64,000 nucleotides of DNA from assembly GCA_017550685.1 (NCBI GenBank), contig JAFZOJ010000001.1:1-64000 (forward strand). The letters run 5' to 3'. Position numbers and translations under genes: made by a program. This stretch comes from Treponema sp. GTDB taxonomy: Bacteria > Spirochaetota > Spirochaetia > Treponematales > Treponemataceae. Positions 52,211 through 61,300 of this stretch are shown in pieces (position 1 is the stretch's first letter; every line of letters begins with the position of its first letter). The notes below the pieces were generated by a model. That model was not told the origin of the DNA. It ran no database searches and saw nothing but the letters and a program-made list of their open reading frames with translations.

Positions 52211-52302
52211 CCCGCCAAGTGTTCGCACCACTGTAGGCGGGCTTGGTCCGTAAGGACTAACCAACTATAGAGGCAAGACGCAAAACTGCGTAGTGCCTTT
52301 CT
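52200..52302 (-). ncRNA. Antisense RNA, candidate antitoxin
   Basis: Predicted transcript of about 100 nt on the minus strand from near 52302 to the U-run at about 52200. Its terminator is the perfect hairpin AGCCCGCC/GGCGGGCT (52209-52216 and 52236-52243), with inner AGTG/CACT, followed on this strand by ATTTTTTATTC. The RNA is fully complementary to the toxin mRNA from the last toxin codons through the terminator, including the GTCC-GTAA-GGAC hairpin (52246-52257), whose GNRA loop could start pairing. Confidence 0.6.
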
Positions 52303-52306
52303 TTTT
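52271..52306 (+). terminator. Terminator of the toxin mRNA
   Basis: AGGCA-AG-ACGCA-AAAC-TGCGT-AG-TGCCT gives two perfect 5-bp stems around a symmetric AG/AG internal loop (52271-52298), followed by TTCTTTTT. Confidence 0.85.
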
Positions 52307-52308
52307 AA

Positions 52309-52337
52309 ATAATAGCACACCTTGCCTGGTATGGCAA
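52309..52337 (-). promoter_or_regulatory. Promoter of the antisense RNA
   Basis: Minus-strand TTGCCA (52332-52337), 17 bp, TATTAT (52309-52314), firing toward the toxin 3' end. Confidence 0.55.
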
Positions 52338-52342
52338 GGTGT
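52317..52342. terminator. Perfect hairpin between the toxin locus and the giant gene
   Basis: ACACCTTGCC (52317-52326) and GGCAAGGTGT (52333-52342), 6-base loop. It is placed 9 bp after the stop of the giant minus-strand gene and probably ends its transcript, although the tail is not a pure U-run. It also contains the -35 of the antisense RNA. Confidence 0.55.
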
Positions 52343-52351
52343 TTGTTATGG

Positions 52352-55300
52352 CTACTCGCCTAATGCTTTACCAAACTCGAGGTTGGTTCCAAGGTAACCT
52401 ACTACAGGATTACCTGAGCCGTCGAAGTCGAGGCAGACAGACTGGAACTTTGCATCACCACCCTGTGGTGGAGTAAGAGCTGGAATAGTCATGTATTCCC
52501 ATTTACCTGTTGTATAGTTATTACTATCTACTCCTGCTGTTGCGTTTCCAACGGTTGAATCTGCCAGAGCAAGTTTAATTGCATCTCTACCACCAGTTTC
52601 GGTTGAATTATAATATGCTATTACAGGTTTATTATAATATGGTGAATCTGTATGACTAGTATCAACTTTTATCTGTGTCCAGTTTCCAATTGCATAAGCC
52701 TGATCAACAGTCATTTCCACAGGAGTTGCACTATAACTAGAAAGATAGATATATTTCAAGTCACTATCATTTGCATCAAAAGCAGCAATATGAAGGCCTC
52801 CGGAACTATCAACATCCATTGATACATACATACCTACATACAAACTAGATATTGACACTGGATCACTCCAACCAACGGCAGTATTTGGAGAAGAACCGTC
52901 TACTGTATTTGTTGAATAACGGAGTTTCAGACAACTATCATTATTGCTATACCATACAATTACAGCATGCTCTTTTGAGATACCCATTGCATAGTATTTT
53001 GAACCATCAGTAGTTACAGAAGTTCGACCCGTTGTATAATCATCACTTACCTCTGTATTTTCAGTCATATTGATTTTTTGTGCATATGTTGTATTAGAAC
53101 TATCTTTACCCTGGCTATCCAGCGCAGTACCTGTTACATCTTTTCCTAACTGGAAATTCCTGAAGAAAATATTACCTGTCCCGTCATCATAATATGCCAT
53201 GAATACTGTTCCCGTTCCAGTTTTAGAGTTTCCAGTAAAAATTAATTTTGGATATTGATAACGTCCAAGTAACAAATCTCCATCATAATTCATACTGTCA
53301 ATAGTAATCGCATTATTTCCAGTTGAATAAGCCCTATTTCCATTGTAATCAGTATATGCGGTTCTACCACCCCAGCCCATTCCTGTCATACTAGCAGAAT
53401 ATTGAGGTTGTCCCCAACTGGTACCTGTTTGATAAGTTCCAGTAGCTACTTCTGCATATCGATCATAATATAATGACATGGCTTCGCCATCGTAATTGTA
53501 CAAAGTTGCTTGTATATAGCGTCCATCCGCATCTCTTGCCATTGCCATCTGATCGGTTGCCAATTGTTTTACCAAATACTCTGTATATACTTCAGCAGCA
53601 GTAGAACCATTAAACTCCGCTCTTTGAGCATGAGCTAAAGAAGCACGATGCGTTCCTGCTCCTGTACCAGCAGCAGTTCCTGCATTAGCTGAGAATGAAC
53701 ATCCACTATTGTTTACATAACCAAATACAGGGTTATTACCATTCATAATCATAACCGGATAATATCCATTCTTAACTCCCGTATCCTTCATATCAAATAT
53801 TCTAAGATACCTGTCATCCGTCAACTGTACGTTCTTTGTTGTGTAATAATCCGGTTCGCGGTTATAGGCATTTGAATAATCAGTTACCTGGGCAGTTGTA
53901 TTTGAAAGCTGTACTCCGCTTGCATTCTTTGCAGTACCGTAAGCGTCGTTTTTGTTGATGTTGTTCAAGCTTCGTACGCCATTGGTGAATACTTCAAGGT
54001 AACCGCTCTTTCCTATTACGTTGCTTATGCTTACGCTTGTGTAAGGACTTGCAGCAGCCGCTTTTCTGTTTGCTTTTGTTCCACTTTCGTTTGTAACAGT
54101 AAGTTTTGAAACATCTGCAGAACTAACCACCCTTATATCATTTGCACCAGGATCCAAGTTGAAACCGTTGATTGTGATAAAGTCGTCTGCATAAGTTGAG
54201 GCATCTGTATCTTTAGCACTCATAATGCTGTACTTACCGCTTGCAGAACGGATGTTATTGTCCTTTAATCCACTCTTTGTGCGGTTAGAGGTTTTAATTC
54301 CGGTAATATACGGAACAATATCAACAGTATAATTATCTGCACTTTGCTGATTTGGTTTGTCATCTGTTATTGTCAGATTAATAAGCTGGTCATTTGCACA
54401 ACGAGCGCTTGTATTTACCTTGGTTGTATCTGCAATTACAGTCCACTTTACTGAATGACCGGTTTGTGTCGGGCCATCATCATCTGTAATAGAGATTTCG
54501 AGGGTTCCTGTTGTATTATTATTTGTCCAGGTCTTTGTATCAGAATGATAAGTTGCCGTTACAGATTTATTTGCAAAAGTAAGGACGATAAGACGAAGTC
54601 TTGTTTCATCAAAAGCAGTTCCTTCAATCTTAATCTTACCAGAAACCTTAGGCTGATTATCATATTCACCGTCATCTGCTGTAAAGCTGGCAGGTAAATC
54701 TTTAGGTAATTCTATGTGACCTTCCAGATCTGCAACAGAAGAAACGTTTGCTTTAGAACTGTAAACTGAGTTCTTTGAAAGACCTTCCCAATAGAATGGA
54801 GTAATTTCTCCAGTAGGCTTTGTATCATCTACAAGGTCCTGCTTAAAGGTTGCGTTCAAAACAGACCACTGAGATGTTGAACCTGGTGTACAGCCTTCTG
54901 TAGAATCCCAGAAACTGAAGCGGTAAACATTGGCATAGGTATAATTGTTCTTTAATTCTCCAGTGCCCTTATTTATTGTTGTAAGATTATCTGCTGTATC
55001 TGTGGTAAGTATAATAGCACCAATCTTATTATTTGTCTGACTTGCAGAAAGTTCAGCCTGTGAGCCGCCTGTTGTTGTAAGAATATTTGCATCACCTGTA
55101 GACAGAGCCTTTATTGTAGCTGTACCAGTCAAGGTACCAGTTGCAGCAGCAGTAAGTCCTTCAGCATTTTCGCCCGTGCTCTTAGAGTAATTATAGTAAA
55201 TTGTTCCTGTACCACCTACAAATTCCGGAATTACAACAAGGTCTTTCTTGGCTGTCCAGTAGTTTGTATCATCAATCTTGGCATCAAGATTCCAGATACT

Positions 55301-58300
55301 CTTTCCGGCAGTAGTATTTCCTCCGGTTTCTGTCGGATTAGCATAGAATGTCATAAATTCTTTATCAAGCGCATACTTATCGTCGGCATTCAAGTCTGTA
55401 CCAAACATTACACTTGTAATACGAGGAGGATTATTGCTTACCATTGTTGTTGTATAACCGTGATTAGAGTTACCGGCTTTATCAAATACAACACAGTGAA
55501 CTTCTATCGGGCCATCTGGTATATGCTTAGAATCAATTCCTGCATCCCAGATATAACTTGTTCCGGACTTAGAATATGATTCTACCATTCTGTCATCGTC
55601 ATCATTCTTTATAGTTCCGTCATCATTTAAACTTTCGCCACTGTTATCAATTACCATTGCATAGATAAACTCTGCTGTTTTGTATGAAGTATCACAACCT
55701 GGTGTAAAGGTAATGATTCCATTCGTAGAATCAACTGTATCAATTTTACGATATACATCACCAATCTTTACAAGGCCACCTACTCTTATATTAGCGTTGT
55801 TCTTTAAAGAGTTGGAAGCTGCAGTAAGATTATTACTTCGTGTTAAACCAGTAAGATACAAAGCCGGTAAACCTTCTGGATTTATATACACACTACCATT
55901 TGTCTGGGAAGAAACAAGGTCTGTTCTGTTAGCCTGATTATTTGGACCATGCACTTCCATTGGATTATAGACTCTATCAGAATCAGTATTTGAAGTTTTG
56001 TTTCGTTTATAATAGAATGCAAGTCTTTCATAACCACTGCCTTCTTCTGTAACTTTTCCGGCAAGAGTAAATGAACCGTTTGAATTCTGAATATATTCTT
56101 CTGCAGTAAGTTCCGTACCATTTGCACCATATTCATTCTTAAAGAGCTTTATTTCTTCATGACTCGGATTACCAACAGTTTTTGTATCAGCAAACTGAGG
56201 CGCTGTACTGTCCAGGTTTATAACAGCTACAAAGTTTTGTGCCTGAGCTTGTCCTGATGTGTTATCAACAGCTGTAATTGTAACTTTCCATTGAGAACCA
56301 GATGCCAATGTAACTGGAATTGCAAAGCAGCAGCGTTTCTGACTATTTTCAAGATAAGAAATAAGAGTGTCATTAGTATTATTACCATCATTTGTATAAG
56401 ACAGAGTCTTTGAGCCTGATACAGATACAATGCTTATTGTTGTTGTGGCAGCAACATCTACTTCGCCTGTAAGATACCAGTTTGTCTCACTTCCCTTAAT
56501 AAACATATCAGATGCATAGTCCATTTCTCCAGAAGAAGTTGCTCCAGACAAAGTTGCCGATGTTGGTGCTGTTGCATATTTCTTCAATTTCATGTTAGAG
56601 AAGTTTGGAATTGCATTATTTACCTTTATATTTAATACATCAGACCAGGCACTTACCAGATAATCTGCTTCATTTTTGTCTGAATCTTTTTCTACAGAAA
56701 TTGCACGAACCTTAATAACAGTATTTGTTGCAAGACCTGAAATGCTTAAAGTCTTATACCAGCTCTTTGTACCGTTAGTTAGAATACCTGTCTGGTTTGT
56801 AGTATTTGGAATAGAAACTATATCAGAAGCGGCAAATGGAGTTCCTGTAATTCCACTGCCATTTTCATAAGTGCCGTCTCCATTCATATCAAACTGGAGG
56901 TATACTGCAGAAATACCATCATCATCATTTGCCATACCGGAAATGTTGATAGTACCACCCATTGTTACATTACCTTCTGTACCATGTGTTGGATAAGTAA
57001 TCTGTACTGTAGGGCGGTCTGCATTTGGATTATAACGAATTGAATTATTTGTTACATAATCAACATTACCTACTGAGTCTGTAAGACGGAACCAGACTGG
57101 AATATCATATAATCCACTACCATCGGTTGTTGCTGTTGGTTTTATTGTTTCGTAATTCGCATAATCTTGGCTTACAGCATAAGTACCTGCATTATAACCC
57201 ATCGTGCTTCCAAGGTTTTCAAATTCGATTTCCCAAGAAGTAGAACCCTTTGTGGTTGGTGAAAGCCAGCCAGTTGTTATAGCAGATGCAGCACCCTGTG
57301 ACTGTGCATAGGTTGGAATAAAATACTCTACACCATATGCAGTTACATTACCATTATCGTCTGTTTTATAAAGAATACCGGAACCATTTTCATTATCACT
57401 TACACTACCGCGGAAGTTTACAACTCCACTTACTGCTTCGGTCTTTGCAGGCTTTACATTAGAGATTGAGTCTGGACCCTTATTATCAACAATTATACTG
57501 CGGCTTATATACCCCTTATTTCCTACTGCATCCTCTACTGTTACCTTGAATTCAACCTGTTCAGTTGTATCCATTACAAGTGGCCCAAGATAATATGTAT
57601 ATGTTCCAGCTTCATCGCCGGTTCCCGCAACTTCACGGATTTTGCCCTTATACAGATTATCGTTTTTATAACTTATGCTGATTGGAGAACTAGACGGAAC
57701 AGCATTATTATTGCTGCCTTCCAAAGCCTTCATTCCTGTACTTTCTTCTACGACAACCTTTGCATAAAGCACATTGTAATCTGCACCAAAGGCTATGTTA
57801 CTGTCTGTAGACCAAGATATAGTTGTATCTGCTGCAATTGTTGCAATTGCTGTTGATGTATTCTTTGGCGCACGATAAAGATACAGATAAGTTGGTGTCG
57901 GAGGATTTGTATCATACTTAAAGGTTATTCCGGCAGAGTCTCCATTAACAGCTGTATTTGAACCTGAATACTTTAAGTACGGCTGATTAAGGGAATTACT
58001 TCCCATTGTAGTAAAGATTCTATCCTGAGCGTCTGCTACTGCAAGATACCAGGTTGTTTCACCATCATCTTCATCAGACTCTTCTGACCATGAGCCACCG
58101 GCTACTGCAATCTCTTTCCATCCGTTTGCATTTGTAAGAGTTGGTGCAACTGTAGGAGCGGCATCCTTCTCCATCTGTGACCAGTACCACATTTTCTGTA
58201 CAGTACCATCATCATCTGTTACTGAACCGTATACATTCTTTGTCTTGAGTGTAGTTTCTGCTGTTGTTGTTTTCTTAACAATTTGTGAAAGAGTAATTAC

Positions 58301-61300
58301 CGGTCTATCTGTATCCTGATTTACAGCAAGAGTATGATCTGTTGAATATCCGGTGTTGCCCAGAACATCGTTGAAAGAAACTCTTATGATTGTATTTGCA
58401 TTATCTGTAAAGTCTCTGGTATTAACTGTAAAATTCCAGCTGCCATCCTGCTGCTTTACCGGAGTAAGTGAAAGATTTGTCCAGTTTGAACCGTTCTTCT
58501 TGTAAATTACAGGAGCTGTTTCGGCAATGCCGGATCCGGTTCCATCGCTTGCTGTAACAGAAACAGTTATATTGCCGTTTACGGTTGCGCCAGAAGCTGG
58601 AGATTTAATTGTAACTGTAGGACCTGCTGTATCAATCATTACATTGGCAACAGGGTAAGTTTCTGAGTTACCGGCTCCCGCATTATCGATTACCTTAAGG
58701 GAAACACTTGCACTATTACCGGAAGTAATACCTGCAAATGCATCCTTATTCAATTCAACAGCCCACAAAGCTGTATTGTTTGAAAGAGCCGTTCCATTAA
58801 ATACAGTTGCACCAGTTACATTTGCTGTTCCTTCAGTTGTGAGGGTAAGATAACCGACAAGTTTTCTTGTAGCTGTATCTTCCTTATCATACAGATAAGT
58901 TTTCTTTTCATTTTTATTATATACACCAAAAAGCTCTGTACCATTTATCTTTACACCGGCTTCTCTTATTCCGGCAGCAGCATCATTTGCAAGGCCATAT
59001 ACCTTGAAAGTATTTGAAGCTTCTGTGTTGCTGGTATTAAAGAAAAGTGTCGGTGCATAAATCTTATCATTAGGAACTGTTGGAGGAACCTGGTCTACAT
59101 TAATCTTATAGTCATTTTTGATTCCAATTCCCGGAATATTAACACTTTCCAATGCAGCATTTCCTACCTTATCTTCAAGTACAAAAACAAGATAGTTTTC
59201 GCCGCTGGAAAGACCGGAAATTGTTGTTAAGAAATTATATTCAACATCATCAATGTAATATTTTTTACCGTCAAAGTTTGTTCCACCCCAATCAACTACA
59301 GTTGAACCGTTTGTATGGGTATAGAAAACACGTTTTTTTACTGGAGCAATAAGAGAGAAATAGCCGTCTGCCTGAGTTTCGTAGGTTTTATCTCCATCCT
59401 TAAGGAATTTCTGAGCAAGGTTGTTCGATGAAGTCGGTTCCTGTTTAAATACTTTGTAATAAACAAGATTTACACCACTGCCTTCATCTTCAAAGAAACC
59501 GCGGAACTTTATTGTTTCAGCATTGCCATAAGTTCCTTCTGCATACTTTCCACCTACATCTATATCAAGATTATCATTCCACAAATCATCTTCTGGTCCA
59601 ATGTCATCATTATCATTGTTACCAATACGGAATATTATATCCTTGTTTTTTGCATCCAGTTTATGAATACCAGTTGGAGCTGTTGTATCAACTTTTACAG
59701 TAATTTCAGGGTATTCTGTTTTATTACCAGCCTTATCTGTTACAGAAACCTGTACTGTTTTTTGTGTTCCATCTGTTGTACCGGTATTAATATCAAAGCT
59801 CCATCCTGCAGAGGTTACTTTTGGCATTGCATTTCCGTCAACCTTACACTCAACTTCATTAATACCATTATTATCTTTTGCAATTCCGGAAAGGGTGAAC
59901 TTTGTACCTACAGTCGGGCTTACATAATAAACACCTTCTGTAGAATTGTAATACAAGCCTTTTCCTGTCTGAGAAGCAAAGTTTACATTTTCAAAAGTTG
60001 GAGCAACATTATCTACAACAATAGTTTTGCTTACAGTTTCTGTTCTGCCGGCTTTATCTGTTGCTGTAATTGTAAAATTATATGTACCGTCCCTTAATTT
60101 TCCTGCAGCTGTCGGATCAAATTCGAGTGTCTTTGTCCAGGTAACATTTTTGTTGTTATCTGAAGAAGATAAGGTTACACCCTGTCCCGAAACATCAGAA
60201 GAGAAGGAAGCTGAATTTGTTCCGTCTGAATATTCAACCTTTACAGATTTAATTCCATATGTATCTGAAGCGGTACCTGTAAGACTAAGAGTGCCCTTTT
60301 TATAATAATCTTTTACACTGTCTGCAAAGCTTACAGAAGGCTTGGTCTGATCTATATAGAAATGTACCTGCTTAATATTATTGCCAGAAGTTTCTTTTCC
60401 GGCCTTATCTTTTGCCTTTACGTGAATGTAATATTCACCTTCGTATTTTGTATCTGTGGCAGTACCGGAAGTTCCTGTTCCAAGTTTTTGCGCAAAGCTC
60501 CAGCTGCCACCGGAAGTTTTTGGAACTGTAGTCCAGGCGCTGTTACCTGCAGCTGGTGCAGTAGAAGAATTGGTAATTGCATAGCTGTATTCTGCAACAC
60601 CCGAAGTTCCTGAGTCCTGTACGGTTCCTTCAAAGCTGTATGAAGAGCCGGAAAGTTTATCATCTGCAGAAGGAGATGTAATTGTTACGGTTGGTGCTGC
60701 CAGGTCAATTTTTGCGATAAATTCTTTTTGAGAAGTTTTTGCCGTAGAACATGTATCATAAACTACTACACGATATGCATAGCTTCCGGTCGCAAGCTCA
60801 TGAGTTTCGACAGAAGAAGGTTTTCTTGGAAGATTATCTACCTGCCAGGCCTTTGATTTGCCAGAAGCTGTTATTGTTTCTATAAGTTTTTCTCCACCAG
60901 AATCTTTGTTCTGGTAAATTTCTATCTTTGCGAGATTATTATTATCTGTAGCTGTACCCTTTAATGAGAATTTCTTACCTGCGTCAAATTCTGTTCCTGT
61001 AGAAGCCCAGGTAGTTCCGCTGTCCTGGCTGTAAGAAATGTCTGACAATACAGGAGCACCTGTATCATAAACAAAATTTTGAGTTTTCCATTCACCAATA
61101 TTTCCAACATTATCAACGGCACGAACTTTGAATACGTTAGCACCTTCTGTAAGGTTTAATTCATTAAAGCGTGCAACATAGCTCCAGTCTTCTGTACCAG
61201 AAGCTTCGTGAATATCTGCAGCAGCAGGGGAAGCTTTAAATGCTACATCTATACGTGCAATTCCAGAGCCACTAGACGTGTCACTGGCGGTACCTTTAAA

